Of a stretch of 64,000 nucleotides of DNA, positions 14,401 to 26,490 are shown one piece after another. Made by a program: the position numbers and the translations under genes. The notes under the pieces were generated by a model, which saw nothing but the letters and a program-made list of their open reading frames with translations, did not search any database and was not told where the DNA came from. Within the stretch, counting starts at the first letter, position 1; each line of letters begins with the position of its first letter. Location of the stretch: assembly GCA_027574665.1 (NCBI GenBank), contig CM050690.1, forward strand, positions 40,787,665 to 40,851,664, in the 5' to 3' direction. This stretch comes from Rhynochetos jubatus. Lineage: Eukaryota; Chordata; Aves; Eurypygiformes; Rhynochetidae.

Positions 14401-16474
14401 TGACGTAATATGGAGCAGTGCTAAGTATTGTAAACTGTGCAGTAATCAACCTCCTCACTTTTTCAAGAAGCTTGGACAAGAGAAACAGAGAAAAATCTCC
14501 ATAGTGATGCTACCACTGCAACTTTGCTATTGAGATCATTTGCTTTGCCAGATACCGCACTGAATCTTATGTGAAAACAAACAGCAGGGAATCCTGAGCG
14601 GCTTATAGACAACCCAGGGAGTAACCAGCATTTTTTTCTTGTTTAAACCTTGCACTGTGCAATGTTGCAATTGACTGGGTGACGCCGCAGCAGAAATCAA
14701 TTGAAAACTCTAATAAGGGCGTCAGATACCACTGAAGGGAAGCAGGTGAAAAAGATTGTAGATGACATAGCGCTGCTGTCTGAATATGTGATGGGAATGC
14801 AAGAAATGAGTAGCAGTACACAATGGTGTCAGTCCATTTTGGCCTCACCCATACTAGAGCAAAATGAACCCATGTATGGGAGAACCAGCACTTCAGAGAA
14901 GATGACCAGCTAGCCAAGACAGCTGCAGATAAGGGAAATGGGACTCATATAAGATTAGGAGGCAGAATATTTGGATTTATTTATCTCTCAGTAGGTAGTG
15001 GTTTAGCTTAGACAAGTCCTTTAAAACTCCGTTGTGCTCTAGTTGCAACAGTCTTAAGACAAGGTAAAGACACATTGTAAAAGGCTTCCAGAGTCTCAGA
15101 AAAAGAAGTACATGCTGCCTAAGCAACATTCCTTAAAGGACTGGGCATCCTAGCAGGCAAATAATCCATCTTGGGTGTAATACAAGGTCAAAATTCCCCT
15201 TCACTTCCATAGGGTCAGAATTTCACACCGGAGGTATCCCACCTTAGTCTCTGCATGGTTTATTAGTCCTGCTTCCAAAGCACCATCCTTACTGTCTGTT
15301 CTCAACAGGAGCATGATGTCTCCATGTTCGCAGGTTTAATCCAAACATCTCGTAACTGGTCACATCTCATTATCAACAGCTGATTAAACTGGCACACTTG
15401 CCTTTTCTGTGTGTCCTCATGGTAGACTTATTTGGTATTTCTGGCAAACTTGTAAACTTTAGGGCCTATCTGATCAATCCACACACTACGCGTTGTCGAT
15501 TAAATCAGCAGGAAAACTCCGAGTGAAAATCATGCAGCAGAAAACATCATGTCCTGCAGTTCCCCTGAGCTGCAGGAAAAGACCCTTCTGAAGGTGATTT
15601 CTGGTTTACATGGCACAGACCTTTGAAATACACTCAATCTGGAATCAATTCAGGAATTTAGAGATATGGGTTATCAGCCCTTGTTTATTCACAACGATGA
15701 GAAGACTTTAATTAATACCACGCATATTAGTCAATTCTTTGCTTTTAAACCTTACCTTTTGCCCATCAGCCAATCAATATGTATTTTAATCTTCTCCCCT
15801 TTTCAGACGTGGTTTTAACATCTCACAGAACAGAGTAGCAGACTTCACAATCATTAATTGCTATTACCAGCCCTTTCGTTTTCTGAACATCAGCAGTTTC
15901 TATAAATTCCACTTTCACCCATGTGTTATATTATCCATTCTTATTCACTACGTGTTTTTTGAGTATTCTTTTTAAAAGCTGCAGAGAGGTTCTATTAACC
16001 AGCAATACAAAATAATTTGTTTTATACTATTATTTCCTTACTATCTCAGAATCTCGCATTTGACATGGAAAACCAAATAAGAATAAACTTCGGCTGTACC
16101 TGTACTTCCGTATCTATCTGCAAAACCTAAAATTTGGATGAGGAAAACACAGCAATTTTCCCTGCTACAAACACAGCTGTTTATTTTGGGATACAGTCTA
16201 ACTTCTTAACCCAAGGTGTTCTAGGTGACACAAGTCTATCAAATTGAAAGTGTTTGAAGGTCTGGCAGTTCGTAGCCTACCAACAAGCAGTCGTATTTCT
16301 GCTGATCTTTGGTCATATGCAGCACACAGTAGCAGTTGATAAGACTCTGTATTTGCCTCCTTCTCTGTTAATCAACACAATCAACAGTTGCAGGTAGATG
16401 AGGAAGAACAACTCTCACCGATCTCTCATTTACATTTTATCTGCACAATTAACTCAGACATAAAAGGGAAGTGG
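11419..16474. other. Noncoding DNA, no gene recognised
   Basis: The ORFs here, the longest 138 codons at 11909-12325 (+), have no recognisable motif, no supporting splice sites and no conserved-looking composition. No recognised repeat apart from the A-rich tract near 13.3 kb. It runs directly into the CR1 element. Confidence 0.6.
13263..13320. repeat. A-rich low-complexity tract
   Basis: Starts with 16 consecutive A and continues as A/C-rich sequence with a few G and one T. It could be the poly-A end of an old retrocopy, but the sequence to its left gave no recognisable source gene. Confidence 0.75.
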
Positions 16475-18258
16475 AGAAGAGGTGGGAGCAGGGTCAAGTG
16501 ATCTAGGAAGAGTACAGTGTTGCTGTGCAGTCATGGAGGGATGCGGTTAGGAAGCCAAGGCCCACCAGCACTTGAATCTGGCAAGGAATGTGAAGGACAA
16601 CAGGGAAGTATCCTACAAGTACATAAACAGACAAAGGAAAATGTGACCCCACCGCTGAATGGAGCTGAGAAACTGGTGACAACTGCTATATAGTGGAAAA
16701 AGGTAATTAGTGAGTTCTTTGCCTTGGTCTTTACCAGTAAAAACTGCTTTCAGGAATCACAGGCCCCTGAGACCAGAGTGAAAAACTGGAGGAACAAAGA
16801 CTTGTGTCCCTCAGTGAAGAAAGACCAGGTTAAGGAGCACATCAACAAAGCATTTGTACATAAGGTCAAAAGTGCTGAGGGAGCTGCTGCTGTCCCTGTG
16901 AGGCCACTCTCTTTGAATGGCCACAGTGACTAGGAGAGGTTCTCAAAGACTGAACAGAGCAAATATCACTCCAATCTTCAAGAGTGGCAAAAAGGAAGAC
17001 TTGGAGAACTATGGGCCTTTCAGCATCACCTCAGTCTAGGAAGGTGATGAACCACTGCTCCTGGAAATTGTTTCCAGCCACATGAATGACAAGAAGGTAA
17101 TTGGGAATAGTCAACACGGATTTATGAAGTGAAGACCAGCTTGACCAACATCATTGCCTTCTACAGTGTGGTGACTAGCTTGGTGGATGAAGGAAGACGG
17201 TGTTTGACTTCAGCAAAGTCGTTGTCACTGTCTCCTGCAACACAGTCATAGACAAGCTAACGAAGTACAGGTGAGATTAAGTGAAGTGGATTAAAACGTG
17301 GCTGAACAATCAGGTTCAGTGCTGTTCAACATCTTCATTGATGGCCTGGAGGATGGTATGGAGTGCATCCCCAGCAGGTTCACAGATGATACAAAACTGG
17401 GAAGTGTGACTCATACACCAGAGCATTTTGGTGCCATTCAGAGGGACTTCAACAAGCTAGAAAACTGGGCAGATAGCAAACTCCAGAAGTTCAACAATGA
17501 GAAATAGAAAGTCCTGTAACTGGGAATAATCCCAGGCACCAGTACATGCTGGCCGCCCAGCTGGAAAGCAGCTTTACAGAAAAGGATCTGGGGGTTCTGA
17601 TGGGCAACAAGCTGGCCATGAGGCAGCAAGGCATTCTCACAGCATAAGAGGCCAACAGTATCCTGGGCTGCTTTAGGCAGAGAGTGTTCAGCAGGTCAAG
17701 GAAGGTGATCCTTCCCGTCTGTTCAGCACTGGTGAGGCCACATCTGGAGCACTGTGTCCATTTCTGGGCTCCCCAGTACAAAGGAGATGTGGACATAGCA
17801 GAACAACTCCTGTGCAGGGCAACAAAGATGACCAAGTTAGTGGAGTGCCTTTCATATAAGGAGAGGCTGAGAGAGCTGGGACTGTTCAGCCTGGAGAAAA
17901 GCAGGCTCAGGGGAATCTTACCCATGTGTATAAATACCTGACAGAAGGGACTGAAGACAAGGACCCAGACTCTCCTCTGTGGTGCCCAGTGGCAGGACAA
18001 GAGGCAATGGGCATGCACTGAAATACAGGAGGTTCTCTCTGAACATCAGGAAACACTTTTTCACTGTGAGGGTGACTGAGCACTGCCACAGGTTGCCCAG
18101 GGAGGCTGTGGAATCTCACTCCTTTGAGATATTCAAAAGCAAAACAAACACAGCCCTGGAAAACCTGCTCTAGCTGACCCTGCTCTGAGCAGGGTGGCCG
18201 GACCAGATGATCTTCAGAGGTTCCTTCCAACCCCAACCGTACTGTGATTCTGTGATTT
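16475..18258 (+). mobile_element. CR1 LINE, 5'-truncated, decayed, + strand
   Basis: A non-LTR retrotransposon copy of about 1.8 kb. CR1 elements encode an endonuclease/reverse transcriptase in ORF2 and end in short ATTCTGTG-type repeats instead of poly-A. Visible here, in order: sequence typical of the CR1 region upstream of the RT core (from about 16475), RT fragments (LFNIFIDGLEDG, then a FADD-like box reading FTDDTKLG near 17379), the C-terminal region (LVRPHLEHCVHFWAPQYKGD; SLNIRKHFFTVRVTEH; RLPREAVES), then the 3' untranslated block and the tail ending TGTGATTCTGTGAT. The left boundary is approximate. The copy has many stops and frameshifts and cannot encode a working protein. Identification rests on memory of the family, and no subfamily is assigned. 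Confidence 0.95.
17298..18173 (+). pseudogene. CR1 ORF2 reverse-transcriptase remnant
   Basis: The broken coding part of the CR1 copy. Three separate open pieces in different frames cover the end of the RT core and the C-terminal domain: 17298-17507, 17684-17941 and 17979-18173, the last ending ...NTALENLL. Just before the first piece the text jumps from TWLNNQ-like sequence to SVLFNIFI. The stretch that normally holds the GVPQG motif is therefore missing, probably through an internal deletion near 17308. The catalytic FADD box has become FTDD: both aspartates remain but the alanine is changed. It has no function as protein and serves only as a dating marker for the insertion. Confidence 0.85.
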
Positions 18259-21200
18259 GTAAGCCAGTGGCTTGCTTGCTGTTATTCACTGCGACACTTT
18301 ATGAATCTGATGATTTCGTTCTGTGACCCATGAGAATGATCACACCATACACTCGTGTGGTGGCATCACGGATCAGCTTCAGTGATCGGCATAAAACAGG
18401 AGCATTTCCTTAACAAGCCAAACACTCTTGGGTACTCTAAGCTAAAGACAGAGAGAACAAATGATGGAATTTTAGGACAGGTTCCTCCTGTTATTTGCCG
18501 TGGACACAAGCCACAGGTTTCACAATGATGAAGTTATCCCCCAACCTCTTATTAGACCGATAGCTGTATGCCTGCGTATTGCTGTGTCTCATCATTACTG
18601 TGCGTTGCACGCTATGTTTTTCATACATGTGAGCAAAGAATGGTTTGGTTTTAATGACCTTCATTCTTCTATCCCCTCTGCAGTCCTTTAAGTTCTCATC
18701 TTGAAACTCTTTAGTTAACATGGATATAGCACAATTTATGTGATTGTTTTAAGAAAAGCAGCTGACTTTGTGTAATAATAATGGTAAAATAATGCTGTCC
18801 TTGGGGACAGCGCAGCTCTTTTTAGACAAACCCCTCACAATATGAATAACTGGGGCAAAGAAAATATTTTAAAATATCACTTAGAATTGACTTATGTTGG
18901 TAGTCAGAACAAGAAAACAGGGATATCAGGTTTACAGCCCTTCCAAATGACCCTGTATATTTGACAGAATGTTTAAACTCTGGTCTAACACAGGGGCAAA
19001 TCTAGAAACCCTGACAGCTGCACTACCTGGATCTCCTTTCTTCCTTCTTTCATGCTCACAGAGAACTCCTTCATTCTGGTTAAGGCAGAGTTTTGATTGA
19101 GAAAATAAATATACATACACAATAAAAGGAACAAGCAGACATATAAGAAACTAGGAATTGGAAACTGAGGGGAGAGGAGGAAAGCTTGTGAAAACCATGC
19201 AGAAATTTTTAACACAACACTTTCCTCATGACTACAGCCGACATTCCAGTCTAAAGTCAACTCAAGTAGCTCTGCACATTTCACCTTCATGTCCCTAAGA
19301 TTTATAAATTTCCGAGATCCTCAGACTTGTCTATAAAATTAGAGTCTCTAAATTGTACGTGAATTAGACAGTTGATTTAATGAAAAAGATGGCTAGTGGC
19401 TGCTCAAAGAAATAAGTTTGTATTTGAGTAGCTCACATGGTGAACTGTAACTACTCTATGAACTTTGTAAGAGGTTCCTGTAGACTCAGACAGAGAACCA
19501 TTTCAGTTATTAAAAGAAACCAAGTCTTTTTGTGCAGCACCAAAAAAGAGGAAACTCCTCCCTTTCAAATTATAAATCTTTATAGTGCGATTCTTTATGG
19601 CTGGGAAGAGGACTTCAGACACTTTTCAAATAACCCCAACCGTTTAATCTGTACCCTTCAGGAAGTCAAGCTGTGTGCGTACGTGAGACAGAAACAGTTT
19701 TGCTGAAATAGGAAGAATCACACGGTTCTGCTCAGCCCACTGTAAAACTAGCTGCTTCTGATAGGGGAAGGAACCTACTTTTCCTTGGCAGAAAATGGCA
19801 TTATATGGCTTGTGAATCTTCATCCTTTTGTAGTCTGGTCCTAACCTGTGACCACAGGGGACCACTGTAGGCAAATTTCTCCTGACAACAAAACGGACAG
19901 TAGATCCATTAACAAAGGTATTTGATTTTATTTATGTAGAAAACCAGCAGCTTCTAAGTTTAGTTTACAAGTCTGAGCCATTCATAAAAGATCCTATTTA
20001 TCACTCCTTTTAAATTTACTATTACTCCCGAGTCAGTTCAGTCAGGGTATTCTCTGTTAAGTTTTAAGCAATTTGTTTGAAATTCTAGCAAATCCAATAC
20101 CCCAGTAGTAACATCTATTGATTTCCCTACTTTTCCTTGTGCAGTGATCAGCCAATCATATAAGTACAAAAGTGCAACACAAACAACAAGTATTCCACAA
20201 TACTTAATGGAGACTTTTGATGTAGTTACAGTTGTAAAGGCAAGGGTTTCATGCTGGAGGAAATTTGCATCTTCTGTAAATTAAGACAGCTTCAGAGACT
20301 GCGGGACATTAATACAGTAGAGATGATGATGATCAGACTTTGCAGATAACATTTTTCATCTAAGAGGAAAACATTTTTTAAAAACACTAAGGAAAAACAG
20401 GTAGAAATTCTTACGAGAATTTACAATCATGCTCCTGGACAAAAGGATTCCATCTTGAAGGGTAAGCTGGGAATATTGTTGTTTCTTTGTAGTTTTGGGG
20501 TTTTTTTCCAAGTAGCAGTTGACATGGAACAGAAAGGGGTTTTTGCTCCTTTTCTTAGAGGGAGCCACAGTCAGTGCTTGGAGTCCAAATCCTAACTTAT
20601 TGCTAAAATCACACAAACCCCTTCTTTAGAAATAAACAGAGCCTTTTGCCACCAAACAAGGCTACAAGTTACCTAATGGCCTCTGACACTATCCAGAGAT
20701 TCCAGGTCTTTTCTTTCTGTTTAGCTGTTTCTAGCTATTCTCTCCTTTTATATAACATTATCCTAAATGAGGATGTCCATTAGGAAAATATTAGCACAAC
20801 TTTTCTAATTGGTCAGTTTTACATGCCTTTCTTCTTGGAGCTTTTTGACCAAAATGACTAATGCAGTTAGCCTGAGACTGTAATATTTGGCTCACCCTTT
20901 TAAAAAGGGGGTTATTTACAGTGCCAAACAATAAATTCTTCTCATTTTACTGGTAATCATCACGTTTTCTCTTCTCTCTTGCTAATCATTTAACACTCTG
21001 CCTTAACAGAGGCTCAAGAGTTCACCCAGCAACCTGACTGCTCTAAGTGCTTCCTGGTAAAATAAGGAGTTCAGCACGGTGCGCACAGTATGTCTAACAG
21101 CACATACACCACAGAGTGCTAAAGAATACATTAAATAAAATAAAGCATCAACGTGTTAAAAAAGCCAACGCCCAACTCAAGTGTTCATATCCAAACACAT

Positions 21201-24200
21201 TGCATGGACATTTAGACTCAGCAGGTCCTCGCAAGTCGCCTTTTGGCTTCAGCTCTCTGTATTGATCAGTGCTCTTTGCAGCACAGTCGTCAGTTTCTGG
21301 AAGCTGGAAGGATTTATTTTTTTCCCTTGAGCCAGTGGCAGACATGAGAATTAAGTTCCCATAGGTCAGAGCTCTATAGGCCCTGCCTGCTAGACAAGAG
21401 ACTCACTGTAGATCTTGAAAGAAGACATAGATCTGACAACTTAACCAGTAATTTCTACAGTGAAGTCATGATTTTGGTTCCAAACACTTTCACGATTTCA
21501 TCAGGAGGAAGCTAAAGATACTTACTTAAACCTATAAAGGCAGGTACTTAAATGGGCTGCTGCTTCTAAGAAGCTCTATTATGACTTTCTGCAGAAAATC
21601 TCTGTGATTTACCACTCATGTAAGATACAAGCACTTAGTTATGCCCTTAGAAGCCCAAGCGTGATGTCTCGATGTCACCTAACAAGACAGTATAAGAACT
21701 AGGAAGTTCACACAATGCATCAAAAGTTTCACATAAGCTACGTCCATTTGCAGTTGCAGGCTTCAACCAGGCTGGCTGACATCGACTTGAAAAATGACAC
21801 TGGCTTGAAAAAAAAACCCTCATAACTCATGAGCATTTTCAAACTCATTTCCAAGACACAGAATTCTAATGACTTCCAGAAAGCATCCCTGCAGTCATGA
21901 GAAAAATCCTGGAAAGCACAGAGCCCAAAAGCATAACAAAGCCCTATGGGACTAGACAAACAGCATGCAGACTACTTCAGCCAAAATAAGGAAGTATATA
22001 ACAGCTGTCCGTATGAGGGAAGCTATTTTGGAATAGTTATTCTACCGTGCAAAAGCACAATATGAAATATACCCCACCCATTGCGCACACAAGCTCTTGT
22101 AAGCTCACCAGTGTTTATTGCTTCCCATATTCCTCTTCAAAAGCTTTTGTTTGAGTCCACAATTTACAGTATTTTCTATATCTCACTTGCCAAGTCAACA
22201 TCTAATTCCTCAAGGGTTTTAGACTGGCATGGAGATCGAGAAGTATTCAGAGAACATGAAGTTATTTTTTCCAAACTTAGACAAAGACAAGACGAAAAGC
22301 CATTGGTGTGTCCAAAGGCAAGCTTACAAAAGCTATTAGAAAGTGCTTCTTGAACAAATCCACCTTCTAGAGTTGGCTTTGTACTTTTCAAGGTACACTT
22401 ACTAACTTACGTGACACACACGACAAAAAAAATCTTCAGATTAATTTATTTATCTAAAGATGCAACAATTCTGTCTTATCAGTCCTCTCAAGAGGCAGTC
22501 TGAAAACACACGAGAAAGGAAAAAAACTAGTTCACATTTCCTGTCAGTGTATAATGAATGTTGCCACCATTCAGACAGTACAGGACTCCTGCTCCAGCCG
22601 CGTACGACTGCTCTGTCTTGCACACTATTTTTCTACAGCAGCACGGTATGTCAGCGTACACTTTGCTGAAGAGAACTTTCTGTCAACAATCAGTGTTTCA
22701 TTGGCATTAATGTGCAGTAAAAGACAACGAAGCATGACTCAATTAAACCACCAAATACTGCATTTAAATAACATTAACCCCTGACATTTTGAAAGAACTG
22801 TGCAGGATTTTAGCTGCATGACTCTCGTTAAGGTCAGTGCTTTAATATATACAGCTTCCCACCCCAAATGTCTGTCATAAACTTGTATCAGTAAGCCAAT
22901 TGAGAATGAAGCCTGAAACCAGGATTTATCTTCTACTGCAAGCATATTGCAACTAAGATTTCTCCCATGCTATTGTTTATGAGAACAAATTTTATTAACC
23001 TTCACATGGCACAGAGGTAGGAAAGGATTTAATTCCTAATTCCCTTGGGGTTTTTTGATAGCTACCTTGTGACCTGAGGATTTGGAAATTATGTTTTAAA
23101 GTTTTTTATTCAGTAAAAATCTCAAATGCTCTCTGAATATCACAGGATGGAGTATAGCTTTGGGTCTCTCCCCAGGTGTGCCAGCACAATCCAAAGCATT
23201 AGGAAGACTTTATGTACGAAGTCCTGATGGGCTGGCAAATCAACACAGCACACACCAACAGTTACTGAAACTCTTGCCTGATTTCTCACACAAGTTGCCA
23301 CCACTTAGACTGGCACTGCTACGCACAGGTGCCAGATTCTTACACCCAACAGCATTTTCCCTGCAAAGCAGACGGCATATGCCTTACTGAACAGTCTCCT
23401 GTCCACAAGCGCAGTCTATGGTGCTTGTCACCAGGACTTTTAGGATCACACCACTCCTGTGAACTAGACCATTCAAGCATCTGAGAGTCAACACTTAGTG
23501 GGGTTGCTATATAGGTTAGCTGTGTGTCACGCAAAAAGGAATGTAAATATGTTTATGTATTAATTATATTCAGCATTGTTTTCATTTTGAACAATCTCCC
23601 TGTTACCACTAAGCAGTGGGAGATTAAAAAATCTGTTTACCATGAAAAATAAAGGATACTTGCACAATACCACCCACAATACTTGTGCTTAAAGTAAATC
23701 CAATGTTCTTAATTTCTTAATGAATTACTTCCATCAAATTAGTAAAAAAAAAAAAAAATCCAACTTCTGAAGCTTTAATCAGGCACAGTCGAGCCATGAG
23801 AAGGGAATCTAATATCAGTAATGATTATTAGTCCTATTAACTTATAAAGAGACAGGAAGTATGGTAAAGTAGGAGTGGTAAATAAAGAACTGAATAAAAA
23901 TTACTCAGTGGATCTCCCTAGCTCCTGCTGAGCAATCCTCAGAAACAGTTTTCAGACACTTGCTCCTATTTTTCTTTGTCCTTGTTCAATTTTATTCATC
24001 AGTCACCGGACACCAGAAACAGCAGACAAAGGTTCAGTTTCATGTGCACGGCTGAATGACTGGTTCATAAAGTAAGAACCGTTTATGTTTTAACATTAGC
24101 ATAGAACTACAATACGTAAAATTACATAAACTGCACAAATTCCCTACATGATGCTCCCCATGACAGCGATCAGATCCACGTTAGCATGACAAAGAGCACG

Positions 24201-25137
24201 TCACCTTACATCTTCCATTGATATTGAAGGACGATCTGTAGAGACCTAATTGAAAGCCAAGCCTATAGAGGCAGAGAACCTCTATATCTCAATCAGAGAA
24301 TGTAATTATACCTGTTTTAATCCCACAATACTGTACATTAAGGGGTTAAATAATTTAGTTTTAATATATGCAAAGATCACTTTAAATTCCACCGTTTTAG
24401 GTGAATATTCAGCAAAGAGGAAAAAAGACACTTAAATACTTTCCAAATAAATACTGAGGTAAATTTCTGGGCCATACAAAAAGCACGATGTGAGATGATT
24501 GTCCAAAAAGGAACAGAGTGTGAAGACCAAAGTGAAGCCGAGTTAGGTAAAATCTTGTAATTCCAAACTGGGCAAGATGGAAGTTGAAAAGATCAGAATG
24601 TCCTAAAAGGTTAATTTTGTGAGTTTGGATTTCTAGAGCAATCAACAAAAGGATGAACAGAGAAACGCAGCATAAGCTTGCTGTTTGTCACCTGCAATGG
24701 AAGAAAGGTGGTCTTCACATAAAGATTTGCTCCAATCTATGGTACTGGCAAAGGCTTCTTGGGTTTTACTCACTAACGAATAATCAAACAACAACTAAAA
24801 GCATCGGAAGAAAAATGTTACTAAGGCAATTTTGTGTTTCAAAAGAGAGTTTAAATAACTTTCAGGAGCTAAGCTATACCACTGAATATGCAGATCTGTA
24901 TAAAATTTAAAACCTGGGAAAACCTTTCAAGTATAGGATGACAACAGCATGATGGTGTTGTAAGTAATCAAATGGCCAGACTGACAGAACTGACAAACAG
25001 GTCATGTAAAATACTGCATTTCACTTAATCCAGGGCTTTAGCAGTGTTTGGAATCTTGAGAGCCCTTTACACAGAAAAATGTCCCCTGTTAAGTAAGGAA
25101 TATGGACTAGATGCATGGACATTAAGTCAGCTTCAAA
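18259..25137. other. Noncoding DNA between two CR1 insertions
   Basis: About 6.9 kb in which I recognise no gene, RNA gene or repeat apart from a 15-A run at 23744-23758. ORFs reach only about 100 codons and look random in composition. It may be intergenic or an intron of a gene lying mostly outside the window. Confidence 0.55.
23744..23758. repeat. Poly-A run (15 A)
   Basis: Simple homopolymer of 15 A. No retrocopy recognised to its left. Confidence 0.85.
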
Positions 25138-26490
25138 ACTGTCTGAACGGGTAGGCTCAACAGCTTGTGACCAGTGGCACACAGTGCACCCACAGGCCAG
25201 TCACTAGTGGTGTGCCCCAGAGGGCAATACTGGGGGCCAACACTGTTAAAGAACCTCATTAATGAATGACCTGGACAATGGGACCCGCTGCACACTCCAC
25301 AAGTTTGCTGATCATACAAAGCTGGGAGAAGTGGTTGATAGAACAGAAGGGTTTGCTGCCATCCAGCGGGACTCTGACAGGCCAGAGAAATGAGTGGACA
25401 GGAACTTCACAAAGTTAAAAAATAAAAAGAGAAGAAGAAAGCCCTCTACCTGGGGTGGAATAACCTCATGCATCAGGACAGGCTGGGGGCCCAAGACTGA
25501 CTGGGGGCCAATTGGCAGGGGAGCAACTGGGCAGAAAAGTACCTGGAGGTCCTCATAGGCTCCATGTTGACCATGGGGCAGCAATGTGCCCTTTCGGCAA
25601 AGGAGCCTCCTTGGGCTGCACGGGGAAGAGAACTGCCAGCAGGTTGAGAGAGGTGATCCTTCCCCTCTATTCAGCTCTGGTGATGCTGCATCTGGAGTTA
25701 TGGCTCCAGTCCTGAGCTCCCTAGTACAAGAGAGATGGACATACAGGAATGCTGGAGGGGGTCTTTTTACAAGGACCTGTAGTGACAGGACAAGGGGTAA
25801 CGGCTTTAAATTGAAAGCAGGGAGATTTAGATTGGATATCAGGAAGAAATTCTTCATGGAGAAGGTGGTGAGGCGCTGGAACAGGTTGCCCAGAGAAGCT
25901 GTGGGTGCCCCATCCCTGGAAGTGTTCCAGGCCAGGCTGGATGAGGCTTGGAGCAACCTGGTCTAGTGGAGGGTGTCCCTGCCCATGGCAGGGGGGTTGC
26001 AACTGGATGATCTTTATGGTCCCTTCTAACCCAAACCATTCTGTGATTCTCTGAATGAGACCAGTGAAGGGCCACAGTGATGACTGATAAAATAACTGGA
26101 CCATCTGTCACATGAGAAGTGGCTGAGAGAGCAGTGATTTTTTTTTAGCCTGTAGAAAAGAACGCTTAGGGCGATGCTATCAGTATGTATAAATACCTGC
26201 ACAGTAAAGAAGACGAAGCCACACTACTCTCTGGAGTGCCTAGTGACAGGACATGAGGCAATGGGCACAAAGTCAAACCCATGAAATTCTATTTAAACAT
26301 AAGAAAAAAACACCTTTACCTTGCGGGTGTTTCAACACTGGAACAGGTTGTCAAGAGAGACGCCATCCTTGCAAATACTCAAACCCAACTGGACAAGATG
26401 CTCAGCAACCTGTTGTAGCTGTGTTCTGAGCAGGGGTGCTGGACTGCATGATCTCCAGAGACAGCTTCCAACCTAAGCTGTCCTGGATTA
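25138..26490 (+). mobile_element. Older CR1 LINE, interrupted by a nested CR1
   Basis: A degenerate CR1 copy in two parts, 25138-25743 and 26051-26490, both on the + strand. The left part carries a GVPQG-like motif reading GVPQRAILG (near 25210) and a FADD-like box reading FADHTKLG (near 25306), so one catalytic aspartate is lost. It runs to the point GAGATGGACATA. The right part resumes with CTGAATGAGACCAG and continues through the CR1 C-terminal region to a degraded 3' end (CATGATCTCCAGAGACAGCT...). Placing the two parts end to end restores the expected CR1 order across the break, which shows that the intervening 307 bases are a later insertion. No coding capacity remains. The outer boundaries are approximate, and the canonical tail octamers are absent. 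Confidence 0.88.
25744..26050 (+). mobile_element. Younger, 5'-truncated CR1 inserted into the older CR1
   Basis: A 307-bp CR1 3' fragment. It begins inside the C-terminal coding region (encoding NAGGGLFTR..., then SDRTRGNGFKLKAGRFRLDI) and keeps that frame open to a stop after ...DEAWSNLV at 25964-25966. The 3' block CTAGTGGAGGGTGTCCCTGC follows, and the tail ATTCTGTGATTCT ends at 26050. The open frame and good match to the remembered family text suggest it is younger than its host. It belongs to a different CR1 subfamily from the host, judging by the different 3' block. No target-site duplication is evident, as is usual for CR1. Confidence 0.9.

Noticed and set aside
17491-18018. 175-codon minus-strand ORF
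   Set aside because: Antisense of the CR1 ORF2 remnant.
25312-25956. 214-codon minus-strand ORF
   Set aside because: Antisense to the CR1 elements and spanning the nested insertion boundary. Not a gene.
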